Source of the DNA: Actinopolyspora lacussalsi | Lineage (GTDB): Bacteria > Actinomycetota > Actinomycetes > Mycobacteriales > Pseudonocardiaceae | Assembly: GCA_030803735.1 (NCBI GenBank) | Contig: JAURUC010000001.1 | Coordinates: 4,216,001 to 4,280,000 of the forward strand | Reading direction: 5' to 3' | Length of the DNA: 64,000 nt | In this document: positions 16,293-25,438 of the stretch, piece after piece | Layout: each line of letters begins with the position of its first letter | Numbering within the stretch: the stretch's first letter is position 1 | Position numbers and translations under genes: made by a program | The notes under the pieces: generated by a model | The model's database searches: none | Told to the model about the DNA's origin: nothing | Seen by the model: the letters and a program-made list of their open reading frames with translations, nothing else

Positions 16293-17249
16293 GTGCGGCT
16301 CGAACACGAATTCACCGTCCCGGTTCCGGCCGATGTCGCGTGGCCGGAGTTGCTCGATCCCGAACGGGTGGCCCCCTGCATGCCGGGAGCCACCCTGAAA
16401 AGCGCCGAGGGTGAGGAGTTCTCCGGCTCGGTGAAGGTGAAGCTGGGACCGGTGTCGCTGATGTACAAGGGCAACGGCAGTTTCACCGAGGTCGATCACG
16501 AGGAGCGCCGCGCCGTCATCGAGGCGAGCGGCAAGGACTCGCGTGGCAACGGTACGGCCTCGGCGACCGTCACGGCCCGGCTCGCTTCGGAGGGAACGAG
16601 CACGAGAGTCCGTGTGGACACCGATCTGAAGGTCACCGGCAAACCCGCACAGCTGGGCCGCGGACTGATCTCCGACGTCGCGCAGAAGCTCATCGACCAG
16701 TTCGCGGAGTGCCTGGCGGGCAGACTCACCGGGAGCGGATCGGAGACAGCCACGGGGCAGGAGACAGCCGCGGGGGAGAGCACCGAGGGGTCGAGCACCG
16801 CGGCGAGCTCTTCGGAGTCCTCGCAACAGCGGTCCGCGGCGCAGCCGGGTGCTTCCACTCCGGTCGGCCCCGCCGGAAACGGTTCCGGTTCCACCTCGTC
16901 GAACGACGGCGACCGGACCACCGCGAGTCCCGCTTCCGGTTCCGCCACCGGGGAAACGAGCGGTGGTGCATCGACACCGGCCGGAACCGGCCCCGGCTGG
17001 AAGGTCACCGAGGCGGAGAGCGGGGAGAGCTCCCGCTCGACCGCCCGGTTATCGGCGGTGCGCTCGGGCGATACGGGAGATACGGGAGATACGGGAGCGG
17101 CGGCCACGAGCGACTCGAACGATGTCGTGGATCTGCTGGGCACGGCTGGTATGCCGGTGCTGAAGCGGGTCGCTCCGGTGGTCGCCGGGCTGGCGGCGTT
17201 GACCGTGTTGTTCGTGCTGCTCCGCAGGAGAGCCCGTCGCGCCGGGTGA
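16293..17249 (+). CDS. coxG: CoxG-like SRPBCC protein with C-terminal membrane anchor
   Basis: The 318-residue protein has an N-terminal SRPBCC/CoxG domain (about 1-145; ERVAPCMPGATL and SVKVKLGPVSLMYKG motifs), a long Ser/Thr/Gly/Glu-rich disordered linker (about 146-285) and a C-terminal transmembrane helix with the basic end RRRARRAG. CoxG proteins link Mo-containing CO dehydrogenase to the membrane quinone pool. GGAGGA at 16283-16288 fits the GTG at 16293 best, although an in-frame GTG at 16272 exists. Near 17070 a short tandem run encodes repeated GDT. It is probably the last gene of the cox operon. Confidence 0.9.
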   Translation: MRLEHEFTVPVPADVAWPELLDPERVAPCMPGATLKSAEGEEFSGSVKVKLGPVSLMYKGNGSFTEVDHEERRAVIEASGKDSRGNGTASATVTARLASEGTSTRVRVDTDLKVTGKPAQLGRGLISDVAQKLIDQFAECLAGRLTGSGSETATGQETAAGESTEGSSTAASSSESSQQRSAAQPGASTPVGPAGNGSGSTSSNDGDRTTASPASGSATGETSGGASTPAGTGPGWKVTEAESGESSRSTARLSAVRSGDTGDTGDTGAAATSDSNDVVDLLGTAGMPVLKRVAPVVAGLAALTVLFVLLRRRARRAG

Positions 17250-17430
17250 ACCGGGAGCGTGGCCGTCGAGCTGTCGTTCCGAGTGCTGGCTCGAAGGTCG
17301 GGACCGTTCCGGTCGCGGCCGTCCCGCGGGACGTTCCCCGGCTTTCGCGGCGGGCCGAGTTCGGCCGGGCCACCCGGGAGATCCGGACGCGCCCGACCGA
17401 ACCGGCGGTTTCCCGCTGGTTCCCGAGGTC

Positions 17431-18792
17431 CTACTGGTTGCCGGAGCCGTCCTCACCGAGCAGTGAGTCCGCGATGCCGTTGGCGTTGCCGAGCGCACGC
17501 ATCGCCTCGTCCGCATAGGCCTCGCCCCGACCGCTCTCGGAGCCCGCGCCCTGATGGGAGTGGCCGGCCGTGAACGCCTCCGAAGTCAGCTTCGGCAGCA
17601 GCTGCGACAGCAGCAGGGTGGACAGTCCCGACTGCTCACCCCCACCACCACGCACGACCACGGGACGCGGTGCCCGTTCGGCGAGCCTGGCACCCACCTC
17701 CAGCCTGCGGCGAGCCAGTTCGTAGTGCAGCACCGCCCGGTTGTCGCGGTAGGACTGGCCCAGCCGCTGCCTGGACTTCGCCTCGTTCTGCGCCTCGGTC
17801 AGCGTCGCCCTGCCGCGCGCCTCGATCTCCCACTGCGCCCGCTGCGCCTCGGTCTCCTGCTCCTCCAGCTGCCTGGCGACATCGCGCCGAGCCTGGTTGC
17901 GGGACGCTTTCACCTCGACGAGTTTGGCGTCGCGGGTCTTCTTGGCGCGCTCGATCTCCATCAGCAGGTTGTCGATCCGACGCTTGCGGGTCAGCTCCCA
18001 CTCCCGCTCGTAGGCGCTGAGTTCCTTGGCGACCCGTTCCCGGGTGGCGAGGTGCTGCTGGTACTGGTCCGGTAGCTGCACGTCCGGGATGTTGGCGCCG
18101 AGGATGCTCACCCCGTACTTGTTGAGCTGCCGGTTCAGCGTCGCCTGCATGTCCTCGACGTCGCTGCCGCGCAGTTCGTAGGCCTCCTCGGTGTGCACCT
18201 GCCTGCCGCGCTGCCGGATCGCGTCCTGCACCGCGCTGGACAGCACCACGTCGAAATTGCCCGCCCCGATGGTGCGCACGAAGTCGATCGGATTGTCGAT
18301 GCGGAACTTCAGGAAGAACTCGATCGCCTTCAACGGCACGTCCTCGGAGGTGGGGCAGGCCGCGACGGGAGCGTTGTACGGGATCTCGGTGGTGGTGTCG
18401 ACGACGAACTCCACCTTGTCCCAGGGCCACCACAGGTAGTGCCGACCGGGGGAGAGGGTGCCGGTGAACGCGCCGTAGCGACTGCGGATGCCGGTGGTGC
18501 CCTGCTCGATCTCCACGATCGAAGCACGCCACAGCGCGATCGCGGCGAGCACCAGCGCCAGGGCAGCGGCGATCCCCGTGGACACGGCGACCACGCCGCC
18601 GCTGAACGCCGCCGTACCCGCGAGGTAGAGCGCCACGAACAGCAGCGCGACCCAGCCGACGCTCCGGCCGTCCTTCGGGATCACCACGGGGACGAGCCTG
18701 CCCTCGTCGCCGCCACGAATGAGCTCGCGGACCTTCGACCACGGCGCGACCACATCGGTGATCTTGGAAAAACCGCGTTGTTGGGTGGACAT
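17431..18792 (-). CDS. SPFH/band 7 domain membrane protein (downstream partner)
   Basis: This 453-residue protein has two adjacent N-terminal transmembrane helices (about 45-90), an SPFH domain (about 95-250; GIRSRYGAFTGTLSPGRHY), a long charged coiled coil (about 250-365; many ERAKKTRDAKLVE-type heptads) and a Gly/Ser-rich tail. SPFH proteins form membrane-attached rings or scaffolds. It begins at ATG 18792, where the upstream SPFH gene ends (TGATG), so both are one operon and may build a hetero-oligomer. It runs convergent to coxG. The specific role is unknown. Confidence 0.88.
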   Translation of the reverse strand: MSTQQRGFSKITDVVAPWSKVRELIRGGDEGRLVPVVIPKDGRSVGWVALLFVALYLAGTAAFSGGVVAVSTGIAAALALVLAAIALWRASIVEIEQGTTGIRSRYGAFTGTLSPGRHYLWWPWDKVEFVVDTTTEIPYNAPVAACPTSEDVPLKAIEFFLKFRIDNPIDFVRTIGAGNFDVVLSSAVQDAIRQRGRQVHTEEAYELRGSDVEDMQATLNRQLNKYGVSILGANIPDVQLPDQYQQHLATRERVAKELSAYEREWELTRKRRIDNLLMEIERAKKTRDAKLVEVKASRNQARRDVARQLEEQETEAQRAQWEIEARGRATLTEAQNEAKSRQRLGQSYRDNRAVLHYELARRRLEVGARLAERAPRPVVVRGGGGEQSGLSTLLLSQLLPKLTSEAFTAGHSHQGAGSESGRGEAYADEAMRALGNANGIADSLLGEDGSGNQ

Positions 18793-20468
18793 CACAGCTC
18801 ACCTGCCTGCTGTTGTTCGCCGTCCCGAGTCTCGCCGTCCCGAGCCTCACCGTCCCGAATCTCGTCGGTGGGGGTCCCGGCGGTGCCGTCCGGGTCCGGT
18901 CCGGTCGTGGGCGGTGTCGGAGCGTCCGCCACGCCGGTGAATTCCGCTGCCGTCTCCGCTTCGGGCGATTCGGTGTGTCCACCCGCCGCCAGCAGTTGCT
19001 CGATCTCGGCCTCACGGCCGCTGATGCGTTCCCGGATCGCTTCGGCGCGTTCCCGGATCGCGGCCACATCCGATTCGGACAGTCCCGCCGCGCCCTCGTG
19101 AATGCCCAGCATCCGGCGTGCCGCGGCCGGGTAGTCGATGTCGTCCTGGTCGCCGAGCGAGACGAGCACCGGCAGGTGCTCCGCCAGACTCTCCAGCTTG
19201 TCCAGCACGTCCTTCTCGTAGTGGTATTCCAGGATCTCCGGATTGTTCGCGGCGCTCACCGCACGGATGTCCAGCGCCTGCGCCTCCAGTAGCGCGGAGT
19301 TGGCGTTGGCGGTGCTCTCGGCTTCCACGAAGCGCTGCCGCGCCTGCGCCTTGGCGCGGTTGGTCTCCCGCTCCAGCGCGGTGTCCATCTGCGCCTGGTA
19401 ACTGGCGATCTCGGCCCTGATCCCGGACAGGCTCTCGTTCATCGAGGCCAGTTCCTTGTTCAGATCACCCTCGTCCTGCTCCTTGCGCAGGCTGAGCTCG
19501 TACTCGTAGGTGTAGGCGTCCTTGGCCATCCGCACCATCTCCGGTGCGGCGAGGTCGGCCCGGTACTGCTGGCTCGACGGTTCGGCGTGGGTGATGTTGG
19601 CGCTGGTCAGCCGTACGGCGGGCAGGAACTGCTCGTTCAGGCTGTCCAGCAGTTCCTGGGTGCTCTCCCCGACGAGGTCGTAGATGTCCTCCGCGCGCTG
19701 TTGGTAGATCAGGCTCCGGGTGACCTCGCTGACCGCGTTGGACAGCTTGTCGGAGAAACCGGAGACGGCACCGAGCGCGAACATGAACTGTGTCGGGTCC
19801 TCGATGCGGAACTGCAGGAACAGATCGACCGAGGCCTTGATGCCACCTCGAGTGGGTGCCTCGCTGATGGGGGCGTTGAACGGGTACTCCCGCGTCGTGT
19901 TCAGCACGTAGCTGACCTTCTTGCGTGGGTCGAGCAGCACCGTGCGCCCCGGTCCGACGGTGCGGTCGAGCTTGCTGAACTTGGTGATCATCGCCTGGCA
20001 ACCCTCCGGCACCATGACGACGCTGCGCCGTGCCCAGAGCAGTCCGGCCAGAATCACCAGCAGCGTCCAGATCTGCGGGCCGAACCAGGCCGTCCCCACG
20101 CCGGTCAACCGGGTCGCCACCAGACCGATCACCGCCAGGACAGCCAACCCCAGCACCGGGATCGCGAGGGCGGTGATCGCGTTGCGCTTGGGGATCACGA
20201 CAGGGCAGATGACATTGACCCACTCCCCGTCGCCGCCCCGTTCCAGAGTGGTGTTGCTGACGATCGCACCGATCTCCTCCATCGGTGCGTTCCGCTGCTC
20301 TATCCGGGTACCCGCCGAGCTGCCCTGTTCCCGCGCGGAGAGGAAGTCACCTGGGTCGATCGCGAACCCGTCGTCGCCGCGCTCGGCGGCCTCACCGACC
20401 GTTTCGGACAGATCCTGTCCCTCGCTCACCGCGGACGTGGCTCGACGCCCGGCCGCTGCGATGGTCAT
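18792..20468 (-). CDS. SPFH/band 7 domain membrane protein (upstream partner)
   Basis: This 558-residue protein has an acidic N-terminus (1-95), two transmembrane helices (about 100-150), an SPFH domain (about 155-320; VVMVPEGCQAMITKFSKLDR), coiled coil (about 330-440), and a disordered acidic C-terminus with a tandem repeat of ARDGE/TRDGE. It is homologous to the gene immediately downstream, as in paired SPFH systems. The operon is first expressed from the 20469-20799 region. It is probably a membrane-organising scaffold. No partner NfeD-type protease is present. Confidence 0.88.
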   Translation of the reverse strand: MTIAAAGRRATSAVSEGQDLSETVGEAAERGDDGFAIDPGDFLSAREQGSSAGTRIEQRNAPMEEIGAIVSNTTLERGGDGEWVNVICPVVIPKRNAITALAIPVLGLAVLAVIGLVATRLTGVGTAWFGPQIWTLLVILAGLLWARRSVVMVPEGCQAMITKFSKLDRTVGPGRTVLLDPRKKVSYVLNTTREYPFNAPISEAPTRGGIKASVDLFLQFRIEDPTQFMFALGAVSGFSDKLSNAVSEVTRSLIYQQRAEDIYDLVGESTQELLDSLNEQFLPAVRLTSANITHAEPSSQQYRADLAAPEMVRMAKDAYTYEYELSLRKEQDEGDLNKELASMNESLSGIRAEIASYQAQMDTALERETNRAKAQARQRFVEAESTANANSALLEAQALDIRAVSAANNPEILEYHYEKDVLDKLESLAEHLPVLVSLGDQDDIDYPAAARRMLGIHEGAAGLSESDVAAIRERAEAIRERISGREAEIEQLLAAGGHTESPEAETAAEFTGVADAPTPPTTGPDPDGTAGTPTDEIRDGEARDGETRDGEQQQAGEL

Positions 20469-20799
20469 GCGCCTCGCTCCTTTTAGAGCTCATCGTCGAA
20501 AAACCGGTTCGAACGATCGCCGACCACCGCGGGCCGGGCCGCTCGACCGAGTCCACGAACCGTTCCGAACGGATCGTTCGTGGTCACGGAACCGCCCGCA
20601 CTCGTAACTCGCGACAGCGATGTTCGGGGAACCGCTGAAATCCCGGTGCCGCCGTCGTGCGGTTGCCAGAGGTTATCGCACACGGCGGGAAACACGCTGC
20701 GATTTCGTCGTATCCGAACCGGGAATTCGATCCTTCCCGCCGTTTTCGCGTGTTTCGTCTCTTCCACGGAGGACTGTTTTTCCGTCGCCGCGAACTCGA
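20469..20799. other. Intergenic region upstream of the SPFH operon
   Basis: About 330 bp separate the SPFH operon from menC, both on the minus strand. The region must contain the SPFH promoter and the menC 3' end, and includes the inverted repeat at 20553-20583. No gene is supported. Confidence 0.5.
20553..20583 (-). promoter_or_regulatory. Nested inverted repeat, possible operator of the SPFH operon
   Basis: Outer arms CCACGAAC and GTTCGTGG enclose an inner CCGTT-N3-AACGG. It lies 85-115 bp upstream of the first SPFH gene. It may be a regulator site or a hairpin. The protein that binds it is unknown. Confidence 0.35.
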
Positions 20800-21813
20800 T
20801 TATTCCGGTTCTTCGGCCTCGCGGCGCGGCATGACGTCGTGCACCCGTCGCAACCGGTCCAGCCAGCGGTGTTGCGTCTCCGCCGGAGGTGTGGCCGCGG
20901 CGACCAGCGCGGGGGAGGGAGTGGGGGCACGTCGCGGTACCGGCAGCCATCCGTTCACCGGCAGCAGGGAGTCGCTGACCATGTCGCCGTCCAGCAGGGC
21001 AACCGTGCCGAGGCCACAGGCGAAGGGCAGGTCCGGCAGCGCCCCGGCGAGGGCCAGCTGCGCGGCCAACCCCACACTGCTCTCCACCGCGGAAGAGACC
21101 ACGCAGGGAAGTCCGCAGGAGTCGGCCACCCGCAGCGCGCGTCGTACTCCGCCCAGCGGGGTCGCCTTGATCACCGCCACGTCGGCCGCCTCCGCTACCG
21201 CCACCCGCAGCGGGTCGACCGCCCGCCGAATCGATTCATCAGCCGCTATGCGCACGTTCACACGCCGCCGCACGGCGGCCAGCTCCGGCACCGTGGGGCA
21301 GGGCTGTTCGACGTACTCCAGGCCGGAAGCGGCGCGGTCGAGCTCGCGTATCCGCCGCACCGCCGTGTCGGTGTCCCAGGCGGCGTTGGCGTCCACCCGC
21401 ACGGCCCCGGATCCGCCCAGCGCGGCCCGCACCGCCACCAACCGTTCGATGTCGGCCGACTTCGGCTGGCCCGCTTCGGCCACCTTGACCTTCGCGGTGC
21501 GACAACCGGAGTCCGCCACGATCCGGTGGGCCAGCTCCGGATCCACCGCCGGAACGGTGCAGTTGACCGGCACGGCGTCACGTACCGGCTCGGGCCAGCT
21601 CTCGAAACAACTCTCCAGTGCGGTGCGCAGCCACGGGGCCGAATCCGCGTCCGAGTAGTCCTCGAACGGGCAGAACTCCCCCCAACCCGCGGGGCCACTG
21701 AGCAGCACGCCCTGTCTGGTGGTGACTCCACGGAATCTCGTACGCATCGGCAGACTGTAGACGCGCACCGCGTCGAGTTCGGCCAGGTCGAGTTCGCGAT
21801 CGGTGGAGCACAT
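20800..21813 (-). CDS. menC: o-Succinylbenzoate synthase MenC
   Basis: This 337-residue enolase-superfamily enzyme makes o-succinylbenzoate from SHCHC in menaquinone biosynthesis. The barrel shows the second Lys of the catalytic KVK (RTAKVKVAEAG), the metal-binding Asp in VRVDANAAWD, Glu in YVEQPCP, Asp in IAADESIR and a Lys in VIKATPLGGV. Start ATG 21813 gives a normal actinobacterial length. The longer frame to 21888 adds a leader of 25 residues without support. Menaquinone is the likely electron acceptor for the cox enzyme upstream. Confidence 0.93.
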   Translation of the reverse strand: MCSTDRELDLAELDAVRVYSLPMRTRFRGVTTRQGVLLSGPAGWGEFCPFEDYSDADSAPWLRTALESCFESWPEPVRDAVPVNCTVPAVDPELAHRIVADSGCRTAKVKVAEAGQPKSADIERLVAVRAALGGSGAVRVDANAAWDTDTAVRRIRELDRAASGLEYVEQPCPTVPELAAVRRRVNVRIAADESIRRAVDPLRVAVAEAADVAVIKATPLGGVRRALRVADSCGLPCVVSSAVESSVGLAAQLALAGALPDLPFACGLGTVALLDGDMVSDSLLPVNGWLPVPRRAPTPSPALVAAATPPAETQHRWLDRLRRVHDVMPRREAEEPE

Positions 21814-21941
21814 GACTTCGATCCTGGCACGTGCGTACCAACTCGGGCACGGGTTTGGAGCCAACACCACACCGTCGGCGGTGGTCACCGCCGAGCGGTG
21901 GTAATGCGTTGTTGGGTCGGGGTGTTTCCGTCGAGGTACCT

Positions 21942-22015
21942 ACTCGATGTCGGGCCTCGCCGGAGCGAGAGCCCGCGAGAGGTTCCGCCACCCGAGCACG
22001 GCGAAAATCGAGCCG
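21942..22015 (-). repeat. Dispersed repeat B, copy 1
   Basis: Read on the minus strand it contains GTGGCGGAACCTCTCGCGG, then GCTCTCGCTCCGGCGAGG, then CCCGACATCGAGTAGG. The same blocks, in the same order and with few changes, occur at 42061-42139 on the plus strand. It lies between menC and the SUFU-like gene and is non-coding. Confidence 0.7.
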
Positions 22016-22036
22016 ACGAAGTCCCGAGCGGTGTGG

Positions 22037-22633
22037 TCAGGCCACGCTTGGCCTGCCGATGTCGAAGACGTCGACCTCGAAGCGTGCCCACTGCTGCCGC
22101 AGCGCCGCGACGCCCCGGTCGAGCGCGAAGTTCAGCTCACCCAGGGTGACCGGCAGCAGCGTGAACACCTGCAGCTGTTCCACCCCCTGCGCGTCGGTGA
22201 ACCGGGTGAACTCGGGCGGGAACAGCGGGTGCCCACCCGCCAGCAGCGCGTGGAACTCGGTACCGGCCAGCAGCGGTTTGTCGTTCGGCACGAGCTGATC
22301 CGGCACCAGGTGGGTCCCGTTCCGCACCAGCAGTTCCGCCGAGATGTCCACCAGGTACCGGGCCGCCTCGGCCTGTTCCCGGTAGACCGTGCACGCCAGC
22401 TCCTGTGCCGGCTCCGCACCGATCGGTTGAAAACGCAGCCCCGAGCTGATCACCGAGCTGAGGTGGTATTCGTCCAGGTGGAAGAACACCAGACCGTAGC
22501 CGCGGTCGGGACCGTGCACGTTCGGTGGTTCCGCCTCGGACGGTGTGCCCGCGTACCGCTCCAGATTCTCTGCCAACCCGACGAAGCGGTGAGCCCCGCC
22601 TATCGTGGGTGTCGCGTCGTTCCCGGTGCTCAT
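22037..22633 (-). CDS. SUFU (suppressor of fused) domain protein
   Basis: This 198-residue soluble protein matches the bacterial SUFU domain. It has a GYGLVFFHLDEYH core strand, an ELACTVYREQAEAARYLVD helix, the LVPNDKPLLAGTEFHALL segment, and the diagnostic end LPVTLGELNFALDRG ... VDVFDIGRPSVA. The animal homologue binds Gli transcription factors. Bacterial members are poorly understood, and some act as immunity or binding partners. ATG 22633 has GGAGGG seven bases upstream. No toxin gene is adjacent. A probable paralog begins at the left edge of the window. Confidence 0.82.
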   Translation of the reverse strand: MSTGNDATPTIGGAHRFVGLAENLERYAGTPSEAEPPNVHGPDRGYGLVFFHLDEYHLSSVISSGLRFQPIGAEPAQELACTVYREQAEAARYLVDISAELLVRNGTHLVPDQLVPNDKPLLAGTEFHALLAGGHPLFPPEFTRFTDAQGVEQLQVFTLLPVTLGELNFALDRGVAALRQQWARFEVDVFDIGRPSVA

Positions 22634-22744
22634 CCTGGCCCTCCAGCATCCTCCGCCTGCGGTGGTGTCCAACTACGGGCGCCGAAGCGGGATCGGCCCA
22701 CCACGAGCCGTGCCCCGCGCTCCCAGGAGCGGGGCAATCGCCTC

Positions 22745-24409
22745 TCACCCGTCCACATCGGGAACGGCAGGCCCCAGCAGGTCCTCGGAATCCATTATCC
22801 GGTAGGCGTAGCCCTGTTCGGTGAGGAAGCGTTGCCGGTGTGCAGCGTAGTCGGTGTCCAGGGTGTCCCTGGCAACCACCGAGTAGAAGTGCGCCTGGCC
22901 GCCTTCCGACTTCGGCCGCAGCAGCCTGCCCAGCCGTTGGGCCTCCTCCTGCCGCGAACCGAACGTACCGGACACCTGCACGGCCACCGAGGCCTCCGGG
23001 AGGTCGATGGAGAAGTTGGCGACCTTGGAGACCACCAGCCGGTTGATCTCACCACGCCGGAAGGAGTCGTAGAGGGCCTCGCGCTCCTTGTTCCTGGTCG
23101 AGCCCTCGATGATCGGAGCGTCCAGCTCCTGACCCAGTTCGTGCAGTTGTTCCAGGTAGGCACCGATCACGAGCGCGGGCTCGTCGGGATGCTGGTCCAG
23201 GATCGCCCGTACCACCGACGCCTTGGTCCGTGCGGTGGCACACACCTTGTAGCGCTCCTCGGCTTCGGCGGTGGCGTACTCGATCCGTTCGTTCTCGGTC
23301 AGCGTCACGCGCACCTCGGCGCAGTCGGCGGGCGCGATCCAGCCCTGCGCCTCGATCTCCTTCCACGGTGCGTCGAACCGCTTGGGGCCGATCAGCGAGA
23401 ACACGTCGCTCTCCCGACCGTCCTCCCGCACGAGGGTGGCGGTCAGACCGAGGCGACGCCTGGACTGGAGATCGGCGGTCATCCGGAACACCGGTGCGGG
23501 AAGCAGGTGCACCTCGTCGTAGACGATCAGCCCCCAGTCCCGGGACTCGAACAGGTCGAGGTGCTGGTACTCACCCTTGGACTTGCGGGTTATCACCTGG
23601 TAGGTGGCGATGGTGACCGGCCGGATCTCCTTCTGCTCGCCGGAGTACTCGCCGATCTCGTCCTCGGTCAGCGAGGTTCGTTCCACCAGCTCTCGCTTCC
23701 ACTGTCGCCCGGCGACCGTGTTGGTGACCAGGATCAGCGTGGTGGCGCCCGCTTCGGCCATGGCCGCCGCGCCGACCAGCGTCTTACCGGCGCCGCAGGG
23801 CAGCACGACCACTCCCGAGCCTCCCGCCCAGAAGGAGTCCACGGCCTGCCGCTGGTAGTCACGCAGCTGCCAACCGTGCTGTCGCAGCGAGATCGCATGG
23901 GCCTCGCCGTCCACGTAGCCCGCCAGGTCCTCGGCGGGCCACCCCAGTTTGAGCAGGGTCTGCTTGAGCCTCCCGCGCTCGCTTGGATGCACCACCACGG
24001 TGTCGTCGTCCAGCCGCGCCCCCACCATGGGTTTGACTTTCTTGCTGCGCAGCACCTCTTCGAGCACGGCACGGTCCCGCGCCGTCAGCACCAGGCCGTG
24101 CGCCGGGTCGTTGGACAGTTCCAGCCTGCCGTACCGCCCCATCGTCTCGACGATGTCGACGAGCAGCGGCTGCGGAACCGGGTACCTGGAGTTGTTGACC
24201 AGCGCGTCGACCACCTGCTCGGGGTCGTGCCCAGCGGCCCGTGCGTTCCAGAGCGCGAGCGGGGTCACCCGGTAGGTGTGGACGTGTTCCGGTGCTCGCT
24301 CCAACTCGGCGAACGGTGCGATCGCGATTCGGGCCTGTTCGGCCCCGGGATGATCGACCTCCAGTAGGACGGTCTTGTCCGATTGGACGATCAGCGGTCC
24401 GTCAGTCAC
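22745..24409 (-). CDS. XPB/Ssl2-type DNA repair helicase
   Basis: This 554-residue superfamily 2 helicase is of the bacterial XPB type (Rv0861c/ercc3 in M. tuberculosis). It has an N-terminal damage-recognition-like region (1-175), Walker A CGAGKT (about 205-210), DEVH (about 298-301), the XPB RED motif (about 328-330 in TLVREDGRESD) and helicase C motifs QRLGRLLRPK. It unwinds DNA 3'-5', probably in repair. Its usual partner, the helicase-associated protein, is encoded 11 kb away at 35915-38215. Confidence 0.95.
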   Translation of the reverse strand: MTDGPLIVQSDKTVLLEVDHPGAEQARIAIAPFAELERAPEHVHTYRVTPLALWNARAAGHDPEQVVDALVNNSRYPVPQPLLVDIVETMGRYGRLELSNDPAHGLVLTARDRAVLEEVLRSKKVKPMVGARLDDDTVVVHPSERGRLKQTLLKLGWPAEDLAGYVDGEAHAISLRQHGWQLRDYQRQAVDSFWAGGSGVVVLPCGAGKTLVGAAAMAEAGATTLILVTNTVAGRQWKRELVERTSLTEDEIGEYSGEQKEIRPVTIATYQVITRKSKGEYQHLDLFESRDWGLIVYDEVHLLPAPVFRMTADLQSRRRLGLTATLVREDGRESDVFSLIGPKRFDAPWKEIEAQGWIAPADCAEVRVTLTENERIEYATAEAEERYKVCATARTKASVVRAILDQHPDEPALVIGAYLEQLHELGQELDAPIIEGSTRNKEREALYDSFRRGEINRLVVSKVANFSIDLPEASVAVQVSGTFGSRQEEAQRLGRLLRPKSEGGQAHFYSVVARDTLDTDYAAHRQRFLTEQGYAYRIMDSEDLLGPAVPDVDG

Positions 24410-24787
24410 GTGCTGGCTCCTGGCTGAACTGGATCGGTGCTGGTGCGCGCGGCGCGGTCACCACCGGCGCAACGGGTTCCCGGCCGTCGAGTATTCCACC
24501 GCCGACGGAGCGTGCCACAGTGTCGCGCACCAGGGTACCCGTCGAGGCGACCGGCGGGATGGATGTCGATCTCGCGCGAGATCGGTGCCCACTCGCGCGG
24601 ATGTGCGCTTCGCCACGGTCTGGCGAACGGGCTCCGCGTCCGGCGGCGCGGAGGACAAAACTCCTGTTGCGGTGAGATTCCATTGCGACAACACTTGTCC
24701 GGTTCGTCGGAAAACGAGCTCCCGGCATGTCGTCCGCCTCCAGTATTTTCTTCGTCCGAAAGAGTGAAAGCTATCGAAGAGGACGGC
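24410..24787. other. Divergent intergenic region with palindrome (f)
   Basis: About 380 bp between the divergent XPB and LppU-like genes. It contains palindrome copy (f) at 24565-24589 and both promoters. No coding sequence is supported. Confidence 0.5.
24565..24589 (-). repeat. Dispersed intergenic palindrome, copy (f)
   Basis: GTCGATCTCGCGCGAGATCG followed by GTGCC. The 16-bp core GATCTCGCGCGAGATC is itself a perfect palindrome. It is a compensated variant: both arms changed T to C/G symmetrically. Confidence 0.75.
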
Positions 24788-25438
24788 GTGAGTACTCCAT
24801 CGCAACCACCCGACCCGGCGGAACAGCCCGAACAGCAGCGGGCAGCGGAAGAACCCGCCCTCGGAGCCGAAGAAGAACAGCCCACCTCCGAAGCGGGAGA
24901 GGGCAAGTCTCGTAAACCGCTGGTGATCACACTCACCACGCTCGGCGTGGCGGTGCTGCTCGGAGTCCTCGGGACGTTCGCCCTCGGGCCGCTGCGGTCG
25001 AACATCACCGAAGCGATCTCGGGTTTCACGGGGCCGAACATCGAGAAGGGTGACTGCCTCGACATGATCGAGGCAGGGCTGGAGGACTTCGAACAGGAAA
25101 AGGTCGAGTGCGGCTCCGACGCCTCGGACTACAAGATCGTCAAACATCAGACGGGTAGTACGAGCTGCACCGACAAGGAGGACTACTACCAAGTCCTGAC
25201 CTTCGACAATGACGTCTACTGCATGGTTCTGGACGTCACTCCGGAGGACTGTCTGTGGGTGCAGGGCGATCAGTACCTGGATACCAAGGTCGGCTGTGAG
25301 TCGGACAGGGCTTCGTTGAACGTGACCAAGGTCGCCGACAAGAGCGACAAGAACGTCTGCGCCCCCGGCTCCTACTACGCGACCTACCCCGAGCTCGCCC
25401 GCACGGTGTGCATGCAGGAAATCGGTGGTAAGGGCTGA
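24788..25438 (+). CDS. Membrane-anchored LppU/SCO3897-like protein
   Basis: This 216-residue protein has an acidic Pro/Glu-rich cytoplasmic N-terminus (1-42), one transmembrane helix (about 45-66) and an extracytoplasmic domain of the LppU type. Conserved cysteines lie in IEKGDCLDM, KVECGSDAS, TSCTDKED, DVYCMVLDV, EDCLWVQGD, VGCESDRA, NVCAPGSY and TVCMQ, which implies several disulfides. GTG 24788 follows GAGG at five bases. The function is unknown. A repeated LppU-like arrangement is common in actinomycete cell envelopes. Confidence 0.75.
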   Translation: MSTPSQPPDPAEQPEQQRAAEEPALGAEEEQPTSEAGEGKSRKPLVITLTTLGVAVLLGVLGTFALGPLRSNITEAISGFTGPNIEKGDCLDMIEAGLEDFEQEKVECGSDASDYKIVKHQTGSTSCTDKEDYYQVLTFDNDVYCMVLDVTPEDCLWVQGDQYLDTKVGCESDRASLNVTKVADKSDKNVCAPGSYYATYPELARTVCMQEIGGKG

